Below are positions 54,288 through 64,000 of a stretch of DNA of 64,000 nt, in pieces (positions within the stretch are counted from its first letter, which is position 1; every line of letters begins with the position of its first letter). The DNA is from Lineus longissimus (lineage: Eukaryota; Nemertea; Pilidiophora; Heteronemertea; Lineidae): the NCBI RefSeq assembly GCF_910592395.1, contig NC_088315.1, positions 10,854,501 to 10,918,500 on the forward strand, written 5' to 3'. A program made the translations under genes and the position numbers. The notes under the pieces were generated by a model. It saw nothing but the letters and a program-made list of their open reading frames with translations. It ran no database searches and had not been told where the DNA came from.

Positions 54288-54663
54288 ACTTGTCGGCTAA
54301 ACTTTAGTTCAGAACTTGTATTCTAATAGGCCCATATCAGTCCACAAGTGACGATTTGATGGCAATGCTGTACACAAATCAATTTTTCTCAGGCAATCGG
54401 TATTGGAATGTTTTGAGTTTTTACTATTATTTCGATAAAAGTCTCTTAAAAACACATATAAAATTTGGTGGGAATTAAAGCACCCTTGGTGTACTTTTTT
54501 CACCAACCTATATTCATTAAAATGTACACAGAATGTACACGCTGACTAGTAGAGGTCTCTGGCCATATGCTGGACTGTTACTACATTACGTGCCAAGCAT
54601 CAAGCACACGTAATTACAGTCACTGTAAAAAAATATACTGTTGTGGAAAGCTAAAAAAACCAC
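54288..54663. other. Spacer between C1 and copy B; no gene seen
   Basis: AT-rich. Short minus frame at 54309-54506 without domain. Confidence 0.4.
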
Positions 54664-55939
54664 TATTTCTGTAAATGTCTAAAACTGCACTGTCTGATTT
54701 TTGAAAATGTTATTATGACTTTCAAACATTTTAAAATATAGATTTGTGTTGTTTTCTTCCCTTTTGCTTGGCTGCATCTTCGCGAATTTTTGGGCTGTCA
54801 ATTCGTTAGATCCAGAAAAAAATTACAATTAGCGTTAATATACAGAATGAGCAACAATGTTCAAATATAACAGGTATATGAGCAAGCGCAGTATGTCTGT
54901 ATCGATTTAGCAGAATTCACTTCAAAATATATAATATGTTTCCATAAACATGATAAGGAAATTAGACAATTGAAACAACTGAACAATTGAAACAGATGAA
55001 ACAAAGTTACCCAAAGTATGATTTGCTGCATGGTTTGAAAGATAACGTGAGCAGACAGCTATGACACGTGATGAGGACAAGCCTGCAAGACTGCGTTGTT
55101 CCAGCAGAGGTTACCTCGAATCTGTCATGTCCCAGTTCGTAATTCTCTGGTATGATCAGGTGATGGTGGAAGATGGATGATTGGCAACGGGTGTCATTTT
55201 CTACTGTCTTTGGATACCGAGTGCAACAGTCAAGTCAACGCCACAAGTGCAACACTATTTTCATAGAGAAGAGCCCGAAAGTCTCAACGTCGTGTGATAC
55301 AGAAATAACATACTCTTCATAGATCGATGCCTGTAACGTATTGATATGGACATAGTAGCCTGTCTTGTTGTTCTTGTAGAAAACTCGAGAATTATTGACG
55401 TAGATATTTGTTTTTTAATACAGTTATAGGGAGTTAAAGGTAAATCTTTTTCATTCAACGGTTACGCCCATAGCAAACTGGAAATAACCGAAGCATCGTA
55501 GAAACAGAAAAGGTGATTAGTGTAAGTAAAAAGGAGGTAATCTTGCCTGCTTGATGTCGTAGTGATTGCAGATGAGAAGATAAGTACTGCCAAGATTGTT
55601 CTTCATTTTGTTAACAATGCAACTTTCTGCCTCACCGTCTTAATAATTTGGTGAATTAATTTGGTGAATGAAATAATGCCTTGTATTGCCAAGGTGATGT
55701 ATATCTGCAAGATACCAACTCCCATATTTTACTTGGAAATTCGGCATCCGATATGAACGAACCTAACGGAAATATGGATAGAAATTGCGCAAGGAATGAG
55801 TGAAATTATCGAGTGCTAACGTCGTGCTACCTCCATCGAATGAATTTCTTGCTATCAACTTATTATCAATCATCGTACTTTGCGTTTAGAGTAGTACACT
55901 TGCATGAGTGCTGTTCTATTCGATAAGGATTACGATCAG

Positions 55940-57571
55940 GGACCTGTTTCATGAAGCCTAATAAAGTGCCTTTAGCCCTAATGCTAGGATAAAGTCACTC
56001 CTTAAAGGAAGAACGCGTTTCATATCCGTGCCTTTAAAATATCTAGGTTAATGTTACCATTAAGAGTGTTTTAGGTAGTGGTTTTATCCTGTCTTTATTT
56101 TATTCGGTTCCTTTAAACCTGAAGGTAGTCTAGAGTTCCTTTAGTCGCGAGGACTTCGTCCAGGGTAGACGTGGAATCATGTTGCGCTTGATTCAGGAAC
56201 GGAATAGGCGAAATCTTCGACAAGAACTGGTATTCAGGGATCGATTCAATCCGCTGGATTCCATGAGAGATGATTTATTCATCAAGAGATATCGTTTCCC
56301 GAAGAACATATGTTTCGATTTTTGTCGTCAGCTGTCGGAGGAGTTGGAGCATCCTACTCAGAGAAATGACGCCCTCCCAGTATCATTGCAAGTGTGTATA
56401 GCATTACGATATTTCGCAACCGGGCATGAACACTCTTGTACCGGTGATATTCACGATGTGAGCATTGCGACAACATCGAGGTGTATTGGCGCTGTGTCAT
56501 CCGCGTTTGCAGCACGCATTAACCAACACGTTTACGTTTACGTTAAATTTTTTGATAACACGTGTTTTCCAAGAGTAATTGGATCGATCGATGCGACCCA
56601 TTGTCGTATACGCAAGCCTCACATCAACGAAAACGTGTATATCAATCGGAAAGGATACCACAGCATTAATGTCATGCTAGTTTGTGATTGGGATATGATC
56701 ATAAAATAACTGTGTGGCACGTTTTCCAGGAGGGTCTCATGACGCCTTCGTTCTCCACAGTTCAGCCCTTGGCCAGGCATTTGAAAACAATCCACCGAAT
56801 GGTTGGATGTTGGAAGACTCGGGGTATCCTTGCACCTCTTGCCAATGCTCTAACCAGACAGGAAAAGGCATTCCAGCGGATGCAAATAAGAGCCAGATGC
56901 ATCATAGAATGTTGCAACGGTCTCCTAAAGCAACGGTTCAGATGCCTCCGCAAGGAGATTCAATACACACCACAAAAGGCAAGCATTATTGTTCAGTCCT
57001 GCTGCCTGCTCCACAACATTGCTGTCCGGGATAGATTGCCCTTCGCGGAGGATTTAGATGACGATGACGATGATGACGAGGATTCTGATGATGACGTAGG
57101 GGATGATGACTTTCCTCCTCGAGACATGGATGTGAACGGCAATCAAATTTGCCAGCTTGTAATTGAGTTCTGAGTAGAACTCCACTAAAACATCAAATTC
57201 AGTATCAGTCCAATTGCGAGATCGCTGTTCCCAGCAGAGAGTTAATGCATGGAAAGGAAGTTTCGTATGTCGAAAGGGCATTCTTATAGTGTATAGGAAC
57301 CAAAGACACTGAAATTGACACATTTTGCCACGGCCCGATCATGTTTTACAAATCTCAACACAATAAAACACTCTGCGTTCGAGTTATTATTTTTCACCAA
57401 TGAGGTACACCATACAATCATTTATTAATGGTAGGCCTGTTAAATTTAATGTAATGGCAGAGTAAAAACGAGTTATGGAATGCTTTTAATACGCAGCTTT
57501 AAATAGACGTTATATCCTTCCTTTATGGTACCTTGAAGGAAGTCTGTAAAAAAGTTTTATGTAACAGGTCC
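55940..57571 (+). mobile_element. PIF/Harbinger DNA transposon
   Basis: 1632 bp with terminal inverted repeats GGACCTGTTTCAT / ATGTAACAGGTCC and a 3-bp duplication cag (55937-55939 and 57572-57574). Copy A keeps the unoccupied site (gatcagaggg at about 51830), which fixes the boundaries. It contains a broken HARBI1-type nuclease gene; no Myb/SANT partner ORF is present. Confidence 0.9.
56179..57173 (+). pseudogene. HARBI1-like Harbinger transposase, frameshifted
   Basis: The first frame, 56179-56709, has the N-terminal region (RDDLFIKRYRFPKNICFDF) and the first catalytic Asp in VIGSIDATHCRI. The second Asp is in ARFPGGSHDAFVL (frame from 56714). The Glu is in RCIIECCNGLLKQRFRCL (frame 56688-57173). 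At least three frame changes (about 56705, 56715, 56830) break the DDE nuclease. The tail is Asp-rich, encoded by a GAT/GAC repeat (57056-57110). Motifs otherwise are well preserved, suggesting fairly recent death. Confidence 0.88.
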
Positions 57572-57638
57572 CAGAGGTCTAGGAACAGTATTGGTGGGGG
57601 AAACAGTATAGCAAAGAAAGCGCATTACGGGACTCGCG

Positions 57639-57646
57639 TATAAATA
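57639..57646 (+). promoter_or_regulatory. TATA-like box in copy B
   Basis: TATAAATA in the same context as 51906-51913. Here it sits within an imperfect palindrome (gggactcgcg...cgcg...gagtccc). Confidence 0.3.
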
Positions 57647-58300
57647 GCCATGATCTAATTTCATACACTGTGGCTATTTTCACGCGAAACCCGTAAGACG
57701 AGAGTCCCAAAATGACATTTTGAGTTATCACGGTCTCCGGTCACTTCGTCACTCGGTCGTTACATTCGAATGGCATAGTGACTGCATCGATTGATGGGTT
57801 GAAACTGAAGGTACAATATCGCTAAAGTCAGCAGGCATCACTCACCTGTGCTGTATCATTGACCTGGTTTGATAGGCAAATTCCGTATTCAGCTTGAAAA
57901 ATACAATTTTCCTTTCAAATCATACTTTAAGAGTCGTTTTAGAAGAACGTTAATCAAATTATCTGCAACAGCTATTTTGAGAATCGTTTTAGTTATCTTG
58001 ATTAGCAAACATCATGACAAAGTACCCCTATGAGACGAAGACAGTTTATCAGTTCTTATATTTACCAGAACTCATTCAAGATATTCATCTAATGTTACAT
58101 TTTCATTTGACACTAAAATGGGGTAAGAGTCAAAGATAAAGAGATCAGCATGGGAGTTACTCAGAGGCAGGCGGCTTTTGAACATGTTGTCGATAACTTG
58201 GCTTTCTTGGCTTGGGGGTGTAATATGAGTCTTTTTATCTGTAGTTGTCTTCTTGGTCAATTTTGTGTCCTTCGAAATTGGCAACGTGTTTGTTGTCAAA

Positions 58301-61140
58301 GCAGGGGCGGTGCTTGAGGGTGAGCAAAGAAGTCACCAAAAAATTAATCTGTTTCTTGACGTGATTTTTTGAGTGCTCTCTCCCCTCTCCAGCCCAAAAA
58401 GGTAGCTACATGTACGCCCCTGCCATGATGAACACCTGACTCATTGGCTCAAGTGTTGACTCCCTGGGTGTGTCCTGTGACATCTATTATAGATGTTCCC
58501 CGAGTCTGGTCAATAGAACTCTTTGATCATATTCAGAGTATGTACAATTTGAACTGAAGGTATCCGCTAATCATGTCTTGGGGAAGAACCATACCTGATG
58601 ATGTGCTTGAATGTGATAGGGATGTCGAACGAGCTATATGCTTGGACAAAGTTACAATCTGAGGAATGATCACGAATCATCTGATTTGGTCCTTCGTCAT
58701 CGTCTTCATCGCAAGAGAGTGCCCTTGATAATTTGACAGCCTCCCAAAGCCCAGGACGGTTCGGGGAAAAGGAATAGGTTGACCCCATATGGAGTGAGAA
58801 CGTCAGTTTTTAATGCTATACCGGAAAACCGACCAGATGGTGTCATTCAGAAAAAAAACTATAAAAATGCCCAATACAGTGTTGGATCGACGTGTGCACG
58901 TATCTCAAAATTGGCCTATTGGTGGAAGGTATAAGGCTGGGAAGAGAACCTTTCAGAAAAGAACCGGGAGGTAGCCAAATATATAATGCTGAATAAGTTA
59001 CGAAGAAAGGGTTGAGGTGCAAGGAAATTAATTTTTTAAAGACACGAGCATTTTTTGGTAATACACTCTATTTAAATGCTAAGAATCAAGAAATTAGAAA
59101 AAACTTCATGGATTTTAATGGGTGGATTAACTTTTCCTTGACTCAGATACAATTCACAATAAAGATAACAACAAGACGAACAAAACGATGTCTGATGCAG
59201 CTCTGAGCTCCCAGAGATAAAGGAGATATAGAGAGCATTTTGTCGAAGAGACCAAACGGATTATTCAATTTCCCGTGCTTTGGCGTTGTCTTAGAAGGGT
59301 TTTAGAACTTCGTATAAAATATAATTTCCTTATCAGCCTCCAAATAAGTTACATTGTTTGATGCATGTAATATTTTTTTGTGAAAATAAATCAAGCAACA
59401 ACCAGCGAATAGTAGTGATTGCCATTGAATAAAAGCCTAATTATCTTGCGAAAGCCGCCTATTGTCAAAATCTGGTCCCGAGTACTATTTAAGGTGCTGT
59501 AGTATTGCCGTCCAAATTTTTAGTCTTTATTCTTTCTTGGTAGAATGGAGAAGAAGCAAATGTCAAAAACTTGACTCGTTGTGCTATTGGACAGAAAAAC
59601 TGTTTAGGGATCGGAACCTGATAGTCTCCTGGTGGTGATATGTCACCACTATAGGTTAATTGTGGTATAACACCGATTACTGAAAGGCCGTTATGTACAA
59701 CGAGCATTCATGGCCGTGTCGAACTCTGGAAATCACTGAATTTGACGGTAAGATGAATAGTTCGCTGATGTCTCAGACATTCTGTTCAGACAATCATCCG
59801 GGTATAGCTTACTTAGGACACACTTAATAAAAGCCAACTTAGGAGGGGCAAAATCGTTCGGCATCATATCAAATCCAAATAATGGAGTTAAATTTGTCCT
59901 CAGTGGGCTGATGTTAAGCTTTGGGTTTGTCATCGAGTGTCACAAAAATAAGCCTCAGCAAAAGGCCCACATAAGAAAAATCTGCACACACGTAAGTCTT
60001 CAAAAATATGCTGGTAGACTTGTTAACCTCAATAAGAAAGGCCAAATATTGCACATGATTCGTTCAAAACCTTTTAACTCAAACACAAAGTATGTGGTTA
60101 GATATACAAGAGCAGACTGAACAAGAAAAATTGTGATGTTTTTTTTTAGTGCGCATCAATTACTTTCACCTACCACCTGGTGGTTTTCCCAGTTTAGTTT
60201 GAGGACCTCGAACAAATGTCCCAGGTCTTTGGGAGCTGGTATTACCTGCCCCAGCCCCTGCTGAGCGAAGACTGGTGTTGGCAATGACTGGTTTAGTAGA
60301 AGAGCCAATTATGCCATTCAGATCAGCCACCATTCACCATTGTTTTGATAGAACTGGCTTCCTAAGATCTTGATTAAAGGTTGACCACGCTAGTGGAATA
60401 TGGCAAAACACTCAAAGAGCTATTTAGGACTTTCAAACTGATGTTGCATTTTTGGCCTTAGTGTTTGAACGAAAAATGTCGGCATCTGTGCTTTGAATCC
60501 TCTCATTTTTCTGACTTCTTTTGTTCAAACACTGAAGCAGGAGATGCAACATCATGCCAGTTTAACAATCTCAACATATACACTCCTTGGATGTCTTGGA
60601 AAACACTACCCACAATAAGGTAACTGTCGATTTGATGATGGTTTTTACAAGGGCTCAGTTGAAAGAGGTAGTTCTCAATTTGAAGCTAGCGGGATAATCT
60701 CGGAATGAGGCGGTCAGTCACTAGTTCTTCAGTCTGGCATTATAAACTAGGTCATTCACCTAACATGTCTTTTCCAGTACACTGGCTTTATTCAGTGATA
60801 GACTGCCTTGATATACATTTTTACTGGGCCGTAGCTAAAGGGGTTTGGCGCGAGAGGGATGGCAAATGTCCCTCCAAAGAGTTACAAATCACATCTTTTT
60901 TCATGCACGTTTTTGGCTGATTTTCAAACTGGCGGAGGACAAAAGAGACATTTTGCTCACCCCCAATGACGAAAAATAGCTGACTTATGACCGGCAATAC
61001 TACCAATAATGATGAATATTAAAATCATCGTCAAAGAAATCGAAATCACACTTATGAAAGTTTTCTAAGAAAACAAATATTAGCTATCTAATATTAACGG
61101 TTCTATCACTTACTTATTAAGGGTAATCGAAATATACGGT
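58301..61140. other. Gene-poor stretch with several exon-like frames
   Basis: No gene can be assigned. On the minus strand, 58788-58605 reads NRPGLWEAVKLSRALSCDED and ends HIIR before gtatgg, a good donor. 59707-59489 and 59933-59733 are frames with protein-like composition (IPKQFFCPIAQRVKF; LTPLFGFDMMPNDFAPPKL). An imperfect inverted repeat (caaactgatgttgca/tgcaacatcatgccagttt) lies at about 60437-60562. All could be remnants. Confidence 0.3.
60166..60333 (-). CDS. Short frame, possible last exon, unassigned
   Basis: A 55-codon frame beginning MVADLNGIIGSSTKPVIANT and ending RGPQTKLGKPPGGR at a TGA. The Gly/Ala/Ser/Arg-rich low-complexity composition resembles a protein C-terminus. A stop directly precedes the ATG. 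No family recognised. Confidence 0.25.
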   Translation of the reverse strand: MVADLNGIIGSSTKPVIANTSLRSAGAGAGNTSSQRPGTFVRGPQTKLGKPPGGR

Positions 61141-61151
61141 ACAGACGCAGA

Positions 61152-62157
61152 ATGAGAGCGAGGTTTCTACCACCTGTGATATTAAAAATTGGCAGCCATG
61201 ATAGGTTGCTTTATAATCACGTGACTGGCGCCATTTTTGTCGTGACAGACGTCCGTGGTAAACAGGATTACAATTTGTGCACGTTTCGTCTGAATTCAAA
61301 GCAAGGTATATTCGTTCTCAGCCATAGGACAATCCTTCATATAAATGAATTAGTGTGCGCTACACTATATCTGGCAAGCAATGTACTGGTCTATGACAGA
61401 TACATCGTCGTAAGTTGTTGGGAAGAGTCTTACATTTATCCTCTTTGACGTCAGGCTTGGCATCTGCACGAGGAAACTCTTCATACCGGAAACGGACCCG
61501 TGCGTAAGCGGTGTCTATGTGACGAAGTTTGGTTTTTTGCTCAGACAGGGGACAATAGTCATTGATTGCAAGCGATATGGCCAGTCTGTCATCGGGATGT
61601 ATTCATTTAATCTAAATGATAGCGCCGTTATAAGACTTTCCTCCAAAGCCGCTATCGAAATAATTGTCCCAGTGTCTGCTTACGACAGATTCTTCCTTGG
61701 CAAAGACTTTGCGTACTTTATTATTGGTAAAAAAGAAGAGAACGATTATTCAGGATTGTACTTATACTGGTTTAGAAGAAGCAAACATTTTACTCTCCCA
61801 GGTTCCAGCACCGAATTTAGTTCCATTATCAACTTTCCAGATCTCCAGTTGTTAACCTACAACTATTGGTTTTGGGAATCAGACCACCTGATAAATCTTA
61901 CTGCCGCCCTTGGAAAGAATAAAGAGCAAACGATGACAGCATTCTTTGGATTTAGAATAAGCTGCGTCCAGAGCTGCGTCGATACAACTTTAGCCATTGA
62001 AGATGTTGACATTGATTTGAGATACCAGATTTCCAGAAGCACGTTTAAGAACTTCATCCAAATGTTAGACGGTACGGTCTATCATATTGTAAGGGTTTCC
62101 AAGTCCGTGACGAAAAGGTATTGGAAACACGTGGAGATATTCACAACAAATGACTGA
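61152..62157 (+). CDS. Unrecognised protein gene (two frames, ~330 codons)
   Basis: First part 61152-61448 (MRARFLPPVILKIGSHDRL..., ending YIVVSCWEESYIYPL). Second part open from about 61433 to 62157, continuing as FDVRLGICTRKLFIPETDPC and ending HVEIFTTND. The two lie in adjacent frames with the join near 61437, so either one base was gained or lost or a short non-canonical intron or frameshift exists. The translation is rich in aromatic and beta-prone residues at regular intervals (NHVTGAIFVVTDV; RYGQSVIGMYSFNL; DYSGLYLYWFRR), suggesting beta-propeller-like or other all-beta structure. There is no signal peptide or membrane segment. A possible acceptor (agacgcag) directly precedes the ATG, so 5' exons may exist. 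Family unknown. Confidence 0.5.
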
Positions 62158-62199
62158 TCATTAAGAGCCAATTTTTAGAAGAACAATTTAATTCAATTA

Positions 62200-62813
62200 T
62201 GAGGAATGCAGGTCTCTTGAGTTGCAGATGATATTCTCGTTTTTATGATTGATATTGATGTCAAGAGAGATGGAAAATTGTTGTTCTGTTCAGAATGTTG
62301 TTTGAGCTCTTAACGAATATCCTCCTGATTATTCATTGCCACAATACTAATGGCAGCACCAAACTCTGAAGGATTGTATATCGTTGCCATCATGGAGCAG
62401 CCAACTAAAGATGGAGATGACTCATATCCGAGGTGAGAGTAGTTCAGTAATTGAAGTCAGAATGAGTGCTAATTCAGTAATTGAACTCAGAAAATAATAA
62501 AAACCTAAAACAATTTAGTTGAAACCTATGGTACATCTGTGATAAAAGTCGAGTGGTCACAATTATCCAGAAACAATCGCCGATAAACCACAGTTAAAAC
62601 TTAACAAAATAAACAAACAGCATTGGCAGCGGACAGTTACATGGATCAAGAACTCTTAGTGGATCCCCAAAAAGTATCTGAAAAAGCACGTCTGACTAGT
62701 CATAGAGAAGAACTCGAGGGTAACATGACAGTGAACCGTATAGTGGCATACAAAAACGTTGAAAGAGATACTCAATTACAGGTAGCGTGACCAAATTGCG
62801 CCAGAAGGGCATT
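62200..62813. repeat. Duplicated segment C2
   Basis: Partner of 53697-54287, starting 43 bp after the stop of the unrecognised gene. It carries the same 14-codon frame (62392; EQPTKDGDDSYPR) with donor-like aggtgag, and the 49-codon frame (62641-62790). Confidence 0.75.
62641..62790 (+). CDS. Short ORF, 49 aa, copy in C2
   Basis: Counterpart of 54118-54267 (DQELLVDPQKVS...), with the same length, start and stop context and no indels. Confidence 0.2.
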   Translation: MDQELLVDPQKVSEKARLTSHREELEGNMTVNRIVAYKNVERDTQLQVA

Positions 62814-63055
62814 TGTCCCCTGAAATAATTATGTTACACACTTATCCACCCTGACTCTACCGGCATCTGTATATGTATTTCAACTTGACTGGTCTGATAG
62901 AAGTGCCATTTATGCAGATATGTTGGCAAGACATATCACCTGAAATATGAAGGGCATTTACATTACATTTACATCAGAAAGGTTACAGCCTATCTGATCA
63001 TTCAGGTTTACGTATCTATGACAACTCACCAGCTCCGACAGTAGGTGGAGAGAGG
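62814..63055. other. Spacer before the terminal LINE copy
   Basis: No gene seen. A direct repeat (catttacattacatttacat) is at about 62954-62972. Confidence 0.4.
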
Positions 63056-64000
63056 ATGGACAAAACGATGAAGAAAAAGAAACAAGATGGGGTCCCGGTT
63101 AATAAACTGGCGTCAAAGAAAAACGTGTGGAATGAAGACAAAAAAATAAGAGGCAAATCAAAAACAGGGCCAAATACCATGGACGATCAAATTGGAAATG
63201 ATGAAATAGGAAACCTATTCGCAGAAAAATTAAAAAAGTTATATAATAGTGTTTCGTACAATCCGGAAGAGATGGAGGAACTGCAGTCTGATATGAACAA
63301 AGGGGTGGCGAACAAGTGTTGGAAAGACTTATGCAATAGCAATCATAGCACAGATGTTGAAGACATTAAGCAGCTTTCAAAAGTTTATATGGAGGTAAAC
63401 AGGACAGCGTACCGAATCTTTTCACAGACCACTTTGTCCAGGGTGGGGATAGATTAACTGTTTATATCGGTCTTTTGTTGAACACAATGGTATGATACGG
63501 GTACTGCCCCAATGGTTTTCAACCATGGTGATTCCAATTCCTGAGAATAGCAGAAATCCCTGATCTCTTCAGAAAAGTATCGTGGTATATCACTTAGTAG
63601 TGCGATGGGGAAGATCTTGGACAATATCATTATTAGAAATCATAGCCAGGCACTGGCGTCTTGCGATGCCCAGTTCAGATTCAAAAAAAATAAATCGACA
63701 GCGGCTGCAGCTCCGTAGTCAATGAAGTGATAAGATACTATAACAATAGAGGATCATCGGTGTATGGATGCAAGTAAAGCTTTTGATTGTATGCACTTTG
63801 TGAAGCTATTTCGAAAGCTGCTTAGTAGAGGATTATGTCCATTAATAGCACGGTTTTTAGCATACATGTATACAAATCAACAGATTAGCGTAAAAAGGGT
63901 AGATTATGTATCAAATCTGTTCACCGTCACAAATGGGGTTAAGCAAGGTGGTGTGTTGTCACCGATACTATTTAATGTGTATTTAGATCAACTTATAGCA
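63056..64000 (+). pseudogene. Non-LTR reverse transcriptase, copy 2, runs off the window
   Basis: Same family as 46865-48877. It has GPNTMDDQIGNDEIG against TPNTMDGVEGSEAIC, KKLYNSVSYNPEEMEEL against SRLYNSVPYEVDEM, KSTAAAAP-type motif region, MDASKAFDCMHFVKLF and NGVKQGGVLSPILFNVYLDQL. Frame changes near 63410 and about 63715-63760 break it. The window ends inside the RT domain. Confidence 0.8.

Larger units (their letters stand above)
54664..58300. repeat. Segmental duplication, copy B (hosts Harbinger)
   Basis: Diverged partner of 50582-53090. It is interrupted by the Harbinger element at 55940-57571 and lacks most of the PAN-like exon: after aacttggctttc (about 58205) it rejoins sequence matching copy A at about 52988. 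At 57630-57710 an inverted pair gggactc...gagtccc surrounds the TATA-like box. Confidence 0.75.

Overview
This window is invertebrate-type eukaryotic DNA. The evidence is GT-AG introns, large AT-rich non-coding stretches, microsatellites, and a mix of chromodomain Gypsy, BEL/Pao, DIRS/PAT-like, CR1/L2-like LINE, Harbinger, rve-transposase, Mutator-like and TTAA-ended MITE elements. That mix, with a SAM-HECT gene of a lineage-expanded family and a PAN/apple-like exon, suggests a marine invertebrate (lancelet, hemichordate, lophotrochozoan or cnidarian). The sequence alone does not fix the species. There are no rRNA genes, confident tRNAs, CRISPR arrays or prokaryotic operons.

Layout. 0.8-3.2 kb: a two-exon gene (+) encoding an N-terminal SAM-like domain and a C-terminal HECT-type ubiquitin-ligase domain, followed by a 68-69 bp minisatellite. 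4.2-5.7 kb: a spliced DDE (rve-type) transposase gene (-). 5.8-10.9 kb: a repeat-rich stretch with a 21-bp minisatellite, a TTAA-type inverted-repeat element, a perfect hairpin, trinucleotide arrays and a long palindrome. 10.9-31.7 kb: a three-level nest. Gypsy A (+, LTRs 10896-11399 and 31238-31725, TSD AACC) was hit by a 5'-truncated CR1/L2-like LINE (-), which was hit by Gypsy B (-, 15327-23431, TSD TTCA). LTR divergence (roughly 4-5% in A, about 1% in B) agrees with the nesting order. 31.8-32.0 kb: a small TTAA-ended MITE. 32.8-38.1 kb: a DIRS/PAT-like tyrosine-recombinase retrotransposon (-) with split direct repeats. 38.8-39.3 kb: a foldback element with 125-bp arms. 39.4-46.3 kb: a BEL/Pao element (-). 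46.6-48.9 kb: decayed LINE copies. 49.1-50.1 kb: a Mutator-like foldback element with a 10-bp TSD.

50.6-62.8 kb is a locally duplicated region. Segment A (about 50.6-53.1 kb) and segment B (about 54.7-58.3 kb) are diverged copies. B carries a Harbinger transposon whose empty site is preserved in A. A second pair (53.7-54.3 and 62.2-62.8 kb) flanks an unrecognised ~330-codon coding region at 61.15-62.16 kb. The window ends in another copy of the 47-48.9 kb LINE family.

Most reading frames belong to mobile elements, and nearly all are damaged. The best host-gene candidates are the SAM-HECT gene, the unrecognised gene at 61.2-62.2 kb and the PAN-like exon at 52.5-52.7 kb.
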